From: Paenibacillus tyrphae
GTDB taxonomy: Bacteria; Bacillota; Bacilli; Paenibacillales; NBRC-103111
Length of the DNA stretch: 64,000 nt
Direction of reading: 5' to 3'
Assembly: GCF_027925525.1 (NCBI RefSeq)
Contig: NZ_BSDJ01000005.1
Location: forward strand, 1-64,000
Shown here: positions 39,786 to 49,056 of the stretch, one piece after another
How the letters are laid out: every line of letters starts with the position of its first letter
How positions within the stretch are numbered: the stretch's first letter is position 1
Translations under genes and position numbers: made by a program
Notes under the pieces: generated by a model
What the model saw: only the letters and a program-made list of their open reading frames with translations
Database searches by the model: none
What the model was told of the DNA's origin: nothing

Positions 39786-40061
39786 TCAGCCGATATCGGC
39801 GACGATTTCGTCTTCCAGCACGAGCTGGATTTGATCCCGGAACACGCGGATATTTTGCTCCTTGAGCAGGTAGCGCTCGATCGCTTCCAGCATGTTGGCG
39901 GCGATCAGGATCTGGCTGCGGCCTTCGGCGTGTACTTCGGCGGAGAAGCCATGGTCCTCGTCCCACATGAGCTCCACTTCAACCTGCGTCGGATGAATCT
40001 GCTTTCGTTCGGCGATATTCAGGCATATTGCATTGATAATATCTTGCTCCGATAGTCGCAT
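39786..40061 (-). CDS. DUF2653 (YxcD-like) protein
   Basis: A 91-residue soluble protein: LSEQDIINAICLNIAERKQI, a Val-rich strand (TQVEVELMWDEDHGFSAEV), helix MLEAIERYLLKEQNIR and a last strand IQLVLEDEIVADIG. It is the second gene of a two-gene operon after a Ser-rich membrane protein. The same pair occurs at 23.3-24.2 kb, where the membrane partner has lost its N-terminus. Function of the family is unknown. The ATG has GAGGTTACC, a fair ribosome site, upstream. Confidence 0.7.
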   Translation of the reverse strand: MRLSEQDIINAICLNIAERKQIHPTQVEVELMWDEDHGFSAEVHAEGRSQILIAANMLEAIERYLLKEQNIRVFRDQIQLVLEDEIVADIG

Positions 40062-40088
40062 ATCGTGGTAACCTCTTTATCCTCAAAT

Positions 40089-40523
40089 TTAGAAACGCTT
40101 CGGTTCTTCCTTGAACTTCTTGCGGTCGCGGAAGTAGACGAAAATTTTGCGGATGACGACGAATAGAACAACGAGCGCAAGCACGTTCACCATCAGGCCC
40201 AGCAAGTCGCCGAGGAAGCCCATGCCGCCGAACAGGCTTCCGAAGAGCAGGCCCGCCAGACCGCCGATCATCAGGCCTTTCATCAGACCGCCGCTGAAAA
40301 AGCCCGGTTTCTTTGCCGGCGTTGACGCCGTGCCGGCCGGCGATTTGGAAGCGGCGGGCTCGGTTTTATTGATGCCGTTATTCGGCGTTTGCGTGGTGTT
40401 GGAACTGCTGGGCGTGTAGCTTTTTTTCGAGGACTTGTATCCTTTGGCGTCGACCATACCGGGTGCGGTGAACGAAAACACCAGCATACAAGCCATCAAA
40501 ATGAGAGACAACTTTTTCAACAT
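40089..40523 (-). CDS. Ser/Gly-rich membrane protein with signal peptide
   Basis: A 144-residue protein. Signal peptide MLKKLSLILMACMLVFSF with cleavage near VDA, then a low-complexity linker (KKSYTPSSSNTTQTPNN), a glycine-rich amphipathic part (FFSGGLMKGLMIGGLAGLLF) and a membrane helix LLGLMVNVLALVVLFVVIRK with a basic cytoplasmic tail. GGAGG precedes the ATG. The membrane part resembles the mitochondrial Tim44/import-inner-membrane-like proteins of bacteria in its glycine-rich segment, but that is only a loose pattern. It pairs with the DUF2653 gene downstream. Confidence 0.65.
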   Translation of the reverse strand: MLKKLSLILMACMLVFSFTAPGMVDAKGYKSSKKSYTPSSSNTTQTPNNGINKTEPAASKSPAGTASTPAKKPGFFSGGLMKGLMIGGLAGLLFGSLFGGMGFLGDLLGLMVNVLALVVLFVVIRKIFVYFRDRKKFKEEPKRF

Positions 40524-40664
40524 CTTTCTGCATCCTCCATTGAAATAGAATAAACTTCCTGTCTTAGCTTACTACGTATAATGTGGGCGATGGTTTCAGA
40601 ATTTAAACGAACTTGTTACAATAGAAGATGAAAAGATCATTTTTATGAACAGAGGGACATTGCG

Positions 40665-41207
40665 ATGCCTAACTATAGCGAAGCGTATATTCAATATTTG
40701 GTGCACTTCCATGCGGAACGCGATTATTTCGAATGCCACGAAGTGATGGAAGAATATTGGAAGGAGCATCCGGAAGATCCTTGCAGCGAGGCTTGCGTCG
40801 GGCTGATTCAAGTGGCCGTATCGCTCTACCATCAGCGGCGGGGCAATCGGGCTGGGGCGGTCAAAATGCTTGCGAGCTCGCTCCAACGGTTCAAAGACGA
40901 GCAGTTGAAGCTTCTCGGCATCGACGCCGCCGAATTCCGGCTGCGTCTGCAGGCGCGTCTGCGTGAACTGGATAACGCCGATTTTGTCTATACCGATCTG
41001 GATATTCCGCTGCAGGACGCGGTGCTGAACGCCGTGTGCCGGGATGCCGCCGCTCAAGCGCAAGCCGAGTGGGGACAGCCGAGCAACTTGAACGATACGT
41101 ATCTTATCCATAAGCATACGCTTCGCGACCGCAGCGGCGTCGTGGCGGAGCGTGAGCTGCAAAAGCAGCGCAGGATGGAGCGCAGATCGACGGGAGACGG
41201 CGTATGA
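40665..41207 (+). CDS. DUF309 family protein
   Basis: A 180-residue helical protein. The DUF309 signature is the helix pair FHAERDYFECHEVMEEYWKE (His and Glu pairs that could bind metal) and CVGLIQVAVSLYHQRRGNRA (second helix with conserved Gln and His). The family is widespread in Firmicutes and its function is unknown. AGAGGGACA precedes the ATG. Its last codons overlap the start of the response regulator gene (ATGA), so it belongs to the same operon as the two-component system. Confidence 0.8.
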   Translation: MPNYSEAYIQYLVHFHAERDYFECHEVMEEYWKEHPEDPCSEACVGLIQVAVSLYHQRRGNRAGAVKMLASSLQRFKDEQLKLLGIDAAEFRLRLQARLRELDNADFVYTDLDIPLQDAVLNAVCRDAAAQAQAEWGQPSNLNDTYLIHKHTLRDRSGVVAERELQKQRRMERRSTGDGV

Positions 41208-41947
41208 GCCGGATGCATGTAAGCGGCGAGCCGCAAAAAATTATGGTTGTGGACGACGAGCCGCATATCGTCGAAGTCATTCGGCTTTATCTGGAGCATG
41301 CGGGCTATGTTCCTATTCTTCACTTTCGGGGTGGTGAGGTATTGGAGCGGGTCAAGACCGAAGCGCCCGATCTTGTGCTGCTGGACGTCATGCTGCCCGA
41401 CATATCGGGCTTTGAGCTGTGCAGCCAGATTCGTAAGCTGTCGGGAGTGGAAGGCATGACGCCGATTATTTTCCTGACCGCCAAGGGCGAGTCAATCGAT
41501 AAGCTGCGTGGCTTTAACCTTGGGGTGGACGACTATATCGTCAAGCCGTTCGATCCGAACGAAATGGTGGCGCGGATCAAGGCCGTCCTGCGGCGCGCCG
41601 GGCACCAGGGAACCGCTGCGCCCGTACCTGCCGAGCATGCCTCGAAGCCGCTGGAAGTCGGTAATTTGAGCATCGACCTGGATCAGTATAAAGTAAGTTT
41701 AGACGGGAGCAGAGTCGACCTGACGCCCAAGGAGATCGAGCTGCTGCATTTTTTGGCGGCCAGCCCCGGCAGGGTGTACACCCGCGAGGATCTGCTCGGG
41801 TACGTGTGGAACTTCGATTTCAGCGGCGGTACCCGAACCGTGGACGCCCACGTGAAAAATTTGCGCAAGAAGCTCGGCTCCCATGAGGCCTGGACGATTC
41901 AAACGCTGTGGGGCATCGGGTACTCGTTCGAGGTGCGCGGCATATGA
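41204..41947 (+). CDS. OmpR-family response regulator
   Basis: A 247-residue regulator. The receiver domain (residues about 9-127) has the acidic pair VVDDEPH, phosphorylation site in LVLLDVMLPD, Thr in IFLTAKG and Lys in IVKPFDPNE. The C-terminal winged helix (about 155-247) is of the OmpR/PhoB type (LTPKEIELLHFLAASPGRVY, RTVDAHVKNLRKKLG, IQTLWGIGYSF). The start overlaps the stop of the DUF309 gene by ATGA, and the end overlaps the kinase gene in the same way, so all three genes are coupled. Target genes are unknown. Confidence 0.92.
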   Translation: MSRMHVSGEPQKIMVVDDEPHIVEVIRLYLEHAGYVPILHFRGGEVLERVKTEAPDLVLLDVMLPDISGFELCSQIRKLSGVEGMTPIIFLTAKGESIDKLRGFNLGVDDYIVKPFDPNEMVARIKAVLRRAGHQGTAAPVPAEHASKPLEVGNLSIDLDQYKVSLDGSRVDLTPKEIELLHFLAASPGRVYTREDLLGYVWNFDFSGGTRTVDAHVKNLRKKLGSHEAWTIQTLWGIGYSFEVRGI

Positions 41948-43395
41948 TCAAGCGGTGGCTGCGCAGCCTGTATATTCAAATCTTTCTTTCCTTTCTTGCC
42001 ACCTGCGTGCTCGTGTTCGTAGGCTTGGCCGTATTTTGGAATTCTTACTTTACGGATTTTTTCTATAAGGACAAAAAAGAGCTGCTGCGTTCGCGTTCCG
42101 CCGAAGTCATCAAGCTGTTGCCTACGTATCAAGAAGGGGCGCTTTCCACAAGAGAACTGCGGCTCGGCAGCCGGATTATCGGCCGCAGCATCAACGGCTC
42201 CGTATGGCTGGTTGATGCGAAGGGCATGGTTTTGAACGGTTCGTCGGACCGGGAAGGGACGACGATTCCGAAGCCGCTGGAACCCCTGCTCGCCGAAGGG
42301 CTTAGAGGCGGAAGCGGGTATTCGGCGGGGCAGTACAAGGTCGATCCGTACGGCGGGGAAGGGCTGCTGTCCTATTACACGCCCGCGGAGTTGAACGGCC
42401 AGCCGATCGTCATCATGATGCTCGTCCCTGCGCTGGAAAGCAGCGAAGCACTAAAGGCCATTCGCTGGAATATTTTCGTTCCGCTGCTGTTCTCTTTGGT
42501 CGCCGTGGGGGTTATTCTTTTCATTCTGTCGCGCAAGCTGGCCGGTCCTCTTCAGCAGATGAATCACGCGGCGCTTGAAGTGGCGAATGGCGACTTTTCA
42601 ACGAGAGTACCGGTCTCGTCAGACGACGAGATCGGCGAACTGGCGCGCAGCTTTAACTTCATGGTCGGTCAACTGGAGCAGTGGGACGACAACCGCCAGG
42701 AGTTCCTGGCCAACGTATCGCATGAGCTGCGGTCGCCGCTGACATCGCTGCGCGGGCTGATCGTTGCGATGAACGACCGGGTCATTCCGCCCGAGAAATT
42801 CTCGCATTATTTGAAAATATGCGATCATGAGGTGCAGCGGCTGCAGCGGCTCGTAGACGACCTGCTCGACCTCGCCCGCATTCAGAACGGAACGGACGTC
42901 TTCCGGACGCGCCCCGTTGCGCTGCCGGCCAAGGTGAGCGAGGTGCTGGAGCTGGTGCAGAGTGCCGCTTCCGACAAAGGGCTGCACGTGCGCTTGACCG
43001 GCCCCATGCCGGGAACGCAGCCGATGCGGTGCGAGCTTGATCCGGACCGGTTTGCGCAAATTTTGCTCAACCTGCTGTATAACGCGATCCGGTTCACGCC
43101 GTCCGGGGGAACGATTACCGTCGAGCTTGCGGCCGAGGGAGAGGAGGCTGTTATCCTCGTGCGCGATACGGGGATCGGCATGAGCGAAAACGAGCTGCTC
43201 CGGATCTGGGACCGCTTCTACAAGGCGGAGCCGTCGCGCTCCGGCGATTCGGACGGCACAGGGCTCGGTCTGACCATTGTCAAACATCTCGTCACCGGGA
43301 TGAAAGGGTCGATTGCGGCAGCAAGCGAGCTCGGGAAGGGCACGGAATTCCGGATCGCGTTCCCGCTCCTCACTTCGGAGCGCTATGGCAGTTGA
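41944..43395 (+). CDS. sensor histidine kinase
   Basis: About 483 residues. Transmembrane segment 1 (about 10-30), an extracytoplasmic domain of about 140 residues, transmembrane segment 2 (WNIFVPLLFSLVAVGVILFI), HAMP linker, then HisKA with the phosphorylated His in FLANVSHELRSPLTSLRG and the ATP-binding domain with N box LNLLYNAIRFTPSG, G1 VRDTGIGMSE, F box WDRFYKAEPS and G2 GTGLGLTIV. The start is inferred from the ATGA overlap with the response regulator; an open frame extends 12 codons upstream. The signal is unknown. Layout resembles BaeS/MprB-type envelope stress kinases. Confidence 0.9.
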   Translation: MIKRWLRSLYIQIFLSFLATCVLVFVGLAVFWNSYFTDFFYKDKKELLRSRSAEVIKLLPTYQEGALSTRELRLGSRIIGRSINGSVWLVDAKGMVLNGSSDREGTTIPKPLEPLLAEGLRGGSGYSAGQYKVDPYGGEGLLSYYTPAELNGQPIVIMMLVPALESSEALKAIRWNIFVPLLFSLVAVGVILFILSRKLAGPLQQMNHAALEVANGDFSTRVPVSSDDEIGELARSFNFMVGQLEQWDDNRQEFLANVSHELRSPLTSLRGLIVAMNDRVIPPEKFSHYLKICDHEVQRLQRLVDDLLDLARIQNGTDVFRTRPVALPAKVSEVLELVQSAASDKGLHVRLTGPMPGTQPMRCELDPDRFAQILLNLLYNAIRFTPSGGTITVELAAEGEEAVILVRDTGIGMSENELLRIWDRFYKAEPSRSGDSDGTGLGLTIVKHLVTGMKGSIAAASELGKGTEFRIAFPLLTSERYGS

Positions 43396-43498
43396 TGGGA
43401 CCTCTGGAAATCAGTCTCTTGTGAAATAGCGAAAAAAAAGATAAGATTTTTTAAAAAAACATCAGCCTATTTTTTAGAACAGGAAGGATGAAGTGCGA

Positions 43499-44056
43499 AT
43501 GCCGAATCTACTATCCCAGATCATGGAGTACAACCGCTCGTTTGTCGAGGAGCAAAAGTACGAGCCTTATTTAACGTCAAAATTTCCGGATCGGAAATTC
43601 GTCATTCTTACTTGCATGGATACGCGTCTTATTGAGCTGCTTCCGGCCAGCATGAATATCAAAAACGGTGACGTGAAGATGATCAAAGCTGCCGGGGGCG
43701 TCGTCTCGACTCCGTTCGGCGGCATCATGCGCAGTATTATCGTGGCGATTTACGAACTGGGCGCGGATGAAGTGCTGGTCGTAGGCCATCACGATTGCGG
43801 GATGAGCCACTTGAACCCGGAGCGCGTGAAGGAGAAGTTTGTGGCGCGGGGGATTAAAGAAGAGACGCTCAAGACGCTGGAATATTCGGGCCTGAACCTC
43901 GAACGGTGGCTGCGAGGCTTCGAAGATGTGAAGGAAAGCGTCAAAAGCAGCGTGAATATTATCAAGAACCATCCGCTCGTACCGGACATCCCGGTTCACG
44001 GACTGGTCATCGACCCTTCGACCGGTAAGCTGGATGTTATCGTCAACGGCTACTAA
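43499..44056 (+). CDS. beta-class carbonic anhydrase
   Basis: About 185 residues of the beta-carbonic anhydrase fold. Zinc ligands are visible: Cys in ILTCMDTRL (with the Asp-Arg dyad) and His and Cys in VVGHHDCGM. The enzyme interconverts CO2 and bicarbonate in the cytoplasm. It belongs to the short clade found in Bacillales (YtiB/YbcF-like). A GTG six bases upstream is also possible; AGGAAGG is better spaced for the ATG. The gene follows the two-component system after about 100 bases and seems independent. Confidence 0.88.
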   Translation: MPNLLSQIMEYNRSFVEEQKYEPYLTSKFPDRKFVILTCMDTRLIELLPASMNIKNGDVKMIKAAGGVVSTPFGGIMRSIIVAIYELGADEVLVVGHHDCGMSHLNPERVKEKFVARGIKEETLKTLEYSGLNLERWLRGFEDVKESVKSSVNIIKNHPLVPDIPVHGLVIDPSTGKLDVIVNGY

Positions 44057-44071
44057 GCCGTTCCCGGAACG

Positions 44072-44103
44072 AAAAAGGTGAGAAGGCCTTCCGCCTTCTC
44101 ACC
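44072..44103 (-). terminator. terminator overlapping the end of the IscA-fold gene
   Basis: GGTGAGAAGG and CCTTCTCACC form a 10-bp stem. AAAAA on its left is a T-run for the minus strand. The stem begins inside the last codons of the convergent gene. Confidence 0.75.
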
Positions 44104-44443
44104 GGTTCGCGACGGCGTTCCGCTTATCAATCAGCCGCATGTTCGCATTGTAGATTTGTCCGCTGCTTTTCAAGATAAAGCAGTAGCCGCTCGCTTGATA
44201 ATCAACCGTCATATTTTCCTCGAAAAACACCTCGTGCTTCCGGTCCAACAGCACTTCGAACGGGTCCCCCGCCACGATAAAATCGTTCCGGTCCGGCTCG
44301 TCCGTAATCCACAGCGTCGGCACGCCGCTGACCGCGCAACCGCAGCCCTCCGCATCGTACACAAGCTTCAGCCGTCCGCCCGCTTGCCGGTCCAGGATGC
44401 GCCGGATTTCCGCTACCGCACTTTCCGTAAAGATGATTCGCAT
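44099..44443 (-). CDS. iron-sulfur-cluster biosynthesis (HesB/IscA-like, YqkB) protein
   Basis: A 114-residue protein of the HesB/IscA-like fold, as in Bacillus YqkB. RIIFTESAVAEIRRIL, LKLVYDAEGCGCAVSGVPTL and FFEENMTVDYQASGY are in the expected order. The GCGC motif lies where the first ligand loop occurs, but the C-terminal CGCG of true A-type carriers is absent, so direct Fe-S transfer is doubtful. It is a single gene, convergent with the carbonic anhydrase gene. Confidence 0.75.
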   Translation of the reverse strand: MRIIFTESAVAEIRRILDRQAGGRLKLVYDAEGCGCAVSGVPTLWITDEPDRNDFIVAGDPFEVLLDRKHEVFFEENMTVDYQASGYCFILKSSGQIYNANMRLIDKRNAVANR

Positions 44444-44551
44444 CTCACGTCACACTCCTTTCTTGTATATCATACCTCATTTCGGCGATATTTGCTTCTG
44501 CTCCGCGAACGAAGTATGATCAATGTATATCTTTGGAAAGGGGAATGCCCG

Positions 44552-46072
44552 TTGTCGACAGGAAATTTGGAAGCCAAATTGACGGAATTCAAGCAATATC
44601 TGAAAAAGATGAAAAGCTATAAGGAAGCCATCGGACTCATTTATTGGGACATGCGCACAGGTGCGCCGAAGAAAGGCATTGCGGCAAGGTCCGAAGTCGT
44701 CGGCGAGCTGTCCGGCGAGCTGTTCAAAATGTCGGTGTCGGACGAGATGGGCGCGTTTCTGGACCATTTCACTTCGTCCGGAGTACAGCAGGAGCTGTCG
44801 AATATCGACCGCCGAATTGTAAGCGAATGCAAGAAGGAGTACGACCGCAGCAAAAAAATTCCGCCGAAGCTCTATCAGGAATATGTGGTGCTTACCTCGC
44901 AGGCGGAGTCGGCTTGGGAAGATGCGAAGCATCAGGCCGATTTTCCGGGCTTCCAGCCGTATCTGGAAAAAATCGTCGATATGAACCTGCAGTTCATCGA
45001 TCTGTGGGGCTACGAAGGACACAAGTACAACACGCTGCTTGACGCTTACGAGCCGGGCATGACCGTAGAGAAGCTCGATCAAGTGTTCGGCGCGCTGCGT
45101 GAGCAGGTCGTTCCGTTGCTGTCGGCGATTCAGGAGTCGGCTCATAAGCCGGAAACAGCCTTTTTGAAGCAAACGTTTGACAAGGACAAGCAAAAGAAGT
45201 TCAGCTTATACATATTGGAACAGATGGGCTACGATTTCGAAGCGGGACGCTTGGACGAAACGGTCCATCCGTTTGCGACCGGCCTGAACCCGGGCGACGT
45301 GCGGATTACGACGCGCTACCTGCTGAACGACGTGAACAGCGCGTTGTTCGGTACGATCCATGAGGGCGGGCACGCGCTCTACGAGCAGAACATTTCGATG
45401 GACTTGCTCGGCACGCCGCTGTGCACGGGAACGTCGATGGGCATTCACGAATCGCAGTCGCGCTTCTGGGAAAATATGATCGGACGCAGCCGTCCGTTCT
45501 GGAACCGTTATTTCCCCGAGCTGCAGAAAAATTATGCCGGCCAGTTCGACAAGGTGAGCGTCGAAGATTTTTACCGCGCCACGAACGAAGTGAAGCCGTC
45601 TCTCATCCGTATCGAGGCCGACGAACTGACGTACAACCTGCACATTATGGTGCGCTATGAAATCGAGAAGGCGCTGTTCAGCGGGGCCGTGAAAGTCGCC
45701 GACCTGCCTGAGGTGTGGAACGAGAAATACCGGGAGTATCTCGGCATCGTGCCTTCCGATAACGGCGAAGGCGTGCTGCAGGACGTGCATTGGTCGGGCG
45801 GCATGTTCGGCTACTTCCCGTCGTACGCGCTCGGCAATATGTACGCCGCGCAAATTAAACGCACGCTGGAGCAGGAGCTCGGCAATGTGGACGAACTGGT
45901 TCGCGAAGGCAATCTGATTCCGATCAAGGCTTGGCTGGCGGACAAAATTTATCAATACGGCAAAAGCCAGACGCCGACGGAAATCATAACCCGGGTGACG
46001 GGCGAGGAGCTGAATCCGTCCTACTTGGTCGATTATTTGCGCGTGAAATATTCCGATATTTATAAGCTTTAA
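44552..46072 (+). CDS. M32 family metallocarboxypeptidase
   Basis: About 506 residues, the usual length of the Taq carboxypeptidase family. The zinc motif is HEGGHALYE (HExxH type, near 270) with the later conserved Glu in GIHESQSRFWENM. DxRxT-type and other family motifs are RITTRYLLNDVNSALFGTIH and YNLHIMVRYEIEK. The enzyme removes C-terminal residues from peptides in the cytoplasm. The frame is open nearly 160 codons upstream, but family length, the TTG at this position and AAAGGGGA eight bases before it fix the start. Confidence 0.88.
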   Translation: MSTGNLEAKLTEFKQYLKKMKSYKEAIGLIYWDMRTGAPKKGIAARSEVVGELSGELFKMSVSDEMGAFLDHFTSSGVQQELSNIDRRIVSECKKEYDRSKKIPPKLYQEYVVLTSQAESAWEDAKHQADFPGFQPYLEKIVDMNLQFIDLWGYEGHKYNTLLDAYEPGMTVEKLDQVFGALREQVVPLLSAIQESAHKPETAFLKQTFDKDKQKKFSLYILEQMGYDFEAGRLDETVHPFATGLNPGDVRITTRYLLNDVNSALFGTIHEGGHALYEQNISMDLLGTPLCTGTSMGIHESQSRFWENMIGRSRPFWNRYFPELQKNYAGQFDKVSVEDFYRATNEVKPSLIRIEADELTYNLHIMVRYEIEKALFSGAVKVADLPEVWNEKYREYLGIVPSDNGEGVLQDVHWSGGMFGYFPSYALGNMYAAQIKRTLEQELGNVDELVREGNLIPIKAWLADKIYQYGKSQTPTEIITRVTGEELNPSYLVDYLRVKYSDIYKL

Positions 46073-46080
46073 TCCGGCTG

Positions 46081-46104
46081 CGGGGACACGGTCCCCGTTT
46101 TTTT
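46081..46104 (+). terminator. terminator of the M32 peptidase gene
   Basis: CGGGGAC and GTCCCCG around ACG, followed by seven T residues. Confidence 0.9.
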
Positions 46105-46206
46105 ATTGCCTCGTATGTAACCTTTTGGGTGTTTTTCCAGTCTATTCTTATGTAAGACGATTTTTGGTTCATCCGAAGGGAACAGACGACAAGGAGGCGA
46201 CAGTGT

Positions 46207-47778
46207 ATGCACAAAGAACTTCAAGCGGACATTGCCATTATCGGCGGAGGTGTCGGAGGCTGCGCGGCCGCACTGGCGGCAGCCCGAATGGGCAGACAGG
46301 TCATTCTGACCGAGGAGACGGATTGGATTGGTGGACAGTTGACCAGTCAGGCCGTCCCGCCCGACGAGCACCGCTGGATCGAACAATTCGGCTGCACCCG
46401 CAGCTATCGCGAATTTCGCGACGGGGTGCGCGCCTATTATAAGACAAGGTTTCCGGCGACCGCGGAGGCGCGCGCGGTCTATTATTTAAATCCTGGCAAC
46501 GGCGGCGTGAGCCGGCTTTGTGCGGAGCCGAGAGCCTATTTGGCCGTTCTGCAAGACATGCTGGCCCCTTATGTGCACAGCGGCAAGCTCGTCATCATGA
46601 CCCGGCACCGGCCCGTTGCGGCCGAGATGGACGGCGACCGCGTCCGGTCGGTTACCGTGATCGGGGAGACGGGCCACCGGCATACGATTCGCGCCGCGTA
46701 TATTTTGGATGCGACCGAGACGGGCGAACTGCTTCCTCTGACCTGCGCGGAATATGTAACGGGCGCTGAATCCAAGCGGCAGACGGAAGAGCCCCATGCG
46801 CTGGACGGCGCACCTGATCCGCGGGACATTCAGGCGTTTACCCAATGCTTCGCCATGGATTACAAGGAAGGCGAGAATCATGTCATCGATAAACCGAAGG
46901 ATTACAGCTTCTGGCGAAACTACAAGGCGGATTTTTGGCCGGACAAGCAGCTTAGTTGGGTGTCGCCCAATCCGGTCACTTTGGAGCCTGTGGAAGAAAC
47001 GTTGTTTTGGGGTACGGATAAGTATCCGTTATTTTACTACCGGCGCATCGTCGACAAAGCGAATTTTGCGCCCGGCACGTTTCCAAGCGATATCACGCTG
47101 GTGAATTGGTCGCAGAACGATTATTGGCTTGGCAATGTGTATGACGTGAAACCGGAGGAAGCGCAGAAGCATGCGCGGCAGGCAAAGCAGCTCAGCTTGT
47201 CGCTTCTGTACTGGCTGCAGACGGAAGCTCCCCGCCCGGACGGAGGGGCAGGCTATCCGGGTCTGCGGTTGCGGCCGGATGTGGTCGGTACGGAGGACGG
47301 ATTGGCAAAATATCCGTACATCCGGGAGTCCAGACGTATCCGCGCGGAGTTCACCGTGCTGGAGCAGCATGTAAGCGCAGCGGTGCGCGGCGAGCAGGGG
47401 GCGGTTCCCTTCCCGGATTCCGTCGGAGTCGGCTGCTACCGGATCGACCTGCATCCCAGCATGACGGGCCGCAATTATCTCGACATCTCGTCGCTGCCGT
47501 TTCAGATCCCGCTTGGCAGTCTGATCCCGGTCCGGCTCGAAAATCTGCTTCCGGCTTGCAAAAATCTCGGCACGACGCATATTACGAACGGCTGCTTCCG
47601 TCTGCATCCCGTGGAGTGGAACATTGGGGAAGCCGCAGGGGCGCTGGCCGCCTTCTGCCTGCAAAACGGCTACCAGCCCCGCGAAGTGCGAAATACACCG
47701 GCCAAGCTCGAAGCGTTCCAGAACGCGCTCGTCAATCAAGGCTTTGAATTGGCGTGGCCTAAAATAACCGCCGTTTAA
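46207..47778 (+). CDS. FAD-dependent oxidoreductase
   Basis: A 523-residue flavoprotein. The N-terminus has the dinucleotide-binding motif IAIIGGGVGGCAAALAAARM (about 10-29) followed by VILTEETDWIGGQLTSQ, which identifies the FAD_oxidored family. The FAD-contact near the end is GTTHITNGCFRLHPVEWNIG with the conserved helix EAAGALAAFCLQNG. Related enzymes are annotated as xanthan or glucan-associated oxidoreductases but have no established substrate. AAGGAGG precedes the ATG. It is monocistronic and upstream of the SsuA-like operon. Confidence 0.8.
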   Translation: MHKELQADIAIIGGGVGGCAAALAAARMGRQVILTEETDWIGGQLTSQAVPPDEHRWIEQFGCTRSYREFRDGVRAYYKTRFPATAEARAVYYLNPGNGGVSRLCAEPRAYLAVLQDMLAPYVHSGKLVIMTRHRPVAAEMDGDRVRSVTVIGETGHRHTIRAAYILDATETGELLPLTCAEYVTGAESKRQTEEPHALDGAPDPRDIQAFTQCFAMDYKEGENHVIDKPKDYSFWRNYKADFWPDKQLSWVSPNPVTLEPVEETLFWGTDKYPLFYYRRIVDKANFAPGTFPSDITLVNWSQNDYWLGNVYDVKPEEAQKHARQAKQLSLSLLYWLQTEAPRPDGGAGYPGLRLRPDVVGTEDGLAKYPYIRESRRIRAEFTVLEQHVSAAVRGEQGAVPFPDSVGVGCYRIDLHPSMTGRNYLDISSLPFQIPLGSLIPVRLENLLPACKNLGTTHITNGCFRLHPVEWNIGEAAGALAAFCLQNGYQPREVRNTPAKLEAFQNALVNQGFELAWPKITAV

Positions 47779-47808
47779 CGAACTTCATACGAATAAAATG
47801 CTCCTTCG

Positions 47809-47848
47809 AGGCTGTTTCCGTGGATTTTCCGCGGAAGCGGCCTTTTTC
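47809..47848 (+). terminator. terminator of the FAD oxidoreductase gene
   Basis: AGGCTGTTTCCGTGG and CCGCGGAAGCGGCCT form a long stem with G-T pairs around ATTTT, followed by TTTTT. Confidence 0.75.
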
Positions 47849-47951
47849 GGTTTCGACAGACATCCGTTCTCACCATTTTCTAGGCGCGTTCATATGCTGT
47901 CGTATCTAAAGTTCGTCATGCGTTAAGACGCTGACAGGGAGGGACTGGCCT

Positions 47952-48977
47952 ATGAATACAAGGCGTCTGGGGAGAGCGGCGGCGCTTATGCTTGTGCTGG
48001 TGCTTGCGGCGAGCGCGACGCTCGCAGGCTGCGGTCCGAAGAAAGGCGGGGAGCGGGTAAAGGTCCGGCTCGGCGAGGTGACCCGGTCGATTTTCTATGC
48101 GCCGGAATATGTGGCGGTGGAGAAAGGATTTTTCAAAGAACAGGGGCTCGATATCGAGCTGACGACGACATTCGGCGGCGATAAAACGATGACGACGCTG
48201 CTGTCGGGCGGAATCGATGTCGCGCTGGTCGGCTCCGAGACTTCGATATACGTGCACCAGCAAGGCACGGGCGACCCTGTCGTCAACTTCTCGCAATTGA
48301 CGCAAACCGACGGAACATTTCTCGTGGCGCGCAAGCCTCCCGAAGGCCCGTTCGACTGGAACAAGCTGAAGGGCTCGACCTTCCTCGGGCAACGAAAAGG
48401 CGGGATGCCGCAGATGGCCGGCGAATTTACGCTGAAGAAGCACGGCATCCATCCGCAGAACGATTTGAACCTGCTCCAGAATGTGGAGTTCGCCAACATC
48501 CCGACCGCTTACGCATCGGGCACGGGGGACTACGTGCAGCTGTTCGAGCCGCAGGCATCGATGTTCGAGAAGCAGGGCAAAGGCTACGTCGTCGCTTCCT
48601 TCGGGGTAGAGAGCGGCAAGCTGCCATACACGGTGTTCATGGCAAAAAAGAGCTACATCGACAAGAACGTGGATACGGTCCAGAAATTCGCCAATGCCGT
48701 GCAAAAAGCGCAAAACTGGGTGCAGCAAAGCAGCGTGGACGACATTGCGGCGGCCATTTCCCCTTACTTCCAGGATACGGAAAAAGATATCGTCCGCAGC
48801 GTAATCAAGCGCTACAAGGATCAAGGGTCGTTTGCCGCCGACGGCATCGTCGACGAACACGAGTGGAACAATCTGCAGGATGTGATGGAAGCGGCGGGGG
48901 AGCTCAAGAAGCGCGCCGATTTCAACACGCTGGTCAACATTCAATTTGCCGAAAAAGCGAAGCAAAATGTGAAGTAG
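47952..48977 (+). CDS. ABC transporter substrate-binding lipoprotein (SsuA/NMT1-like)
   Basis: A 341-residue lipoprotein. The signal ends in LAASATLAG-Cys (lipobox, Cys near 27). The mature domain has SIFYAPEYVAVEKGFFKEQG, GGIDVALVGSETSIYVHQ and LFEPQASMFEKQGKG, typical of the NMT1/SsuA-like family that binds sulfonates, taurine, pyrimidines or thiamine precursors. It is first in a three-gene operon with ATPase and permease. The ligand cannot be told from sequence; aspartate and aromatic content in the binding cleft region do not decide it. Confidence 0.82.
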   Translation: MNTRRLGRAAALMLVLVLAASATLAGCGPKKGGERVKVRLGEVTRSIFYAPEYVAVEKGFFKEQGLDIELTTTFGGDKTMTTLLSGGIDVALVGSETSIYVHQQGTGDPVVNFSQLTQTDGTFLVARKPPEGPFDWNKLKGSTFLGQRKGGMPQMAGEFTLKKHGIHPQNDLNLLQNVEFANIPTAYASGTGDYVQLFEPQASMFEKQGKGYVVASFGVESGKLPYTVFMAKKSYIDKNVDTVQKFANAVQKAQNWVQQSSVDDIAAAISPYFQDTEKDIVRSVIKRYKDQGSFAADGIVDEHEWNNLQDVMEAAGELKKRADFNTLVNIQFAEKAKQNVK

Positions 48978-49056
48978 TGTCGGCAGCCGATAGGGTCACC
49001 TAGGGCGCGTCGTCGCTTCGGGGATTTAGGCTAAGCGCACAAGGAGGGATGGCCGT

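Noticed and set aside
44078..44551. N-terminal extension of the M32 peptidase by about 158 codons
   Set aside because: The extension overlaps the opposite-strand IscA-fold gene and its promoter, has no family match, and the TTG at 44552 has a good ribosome site and gives the normal family length.
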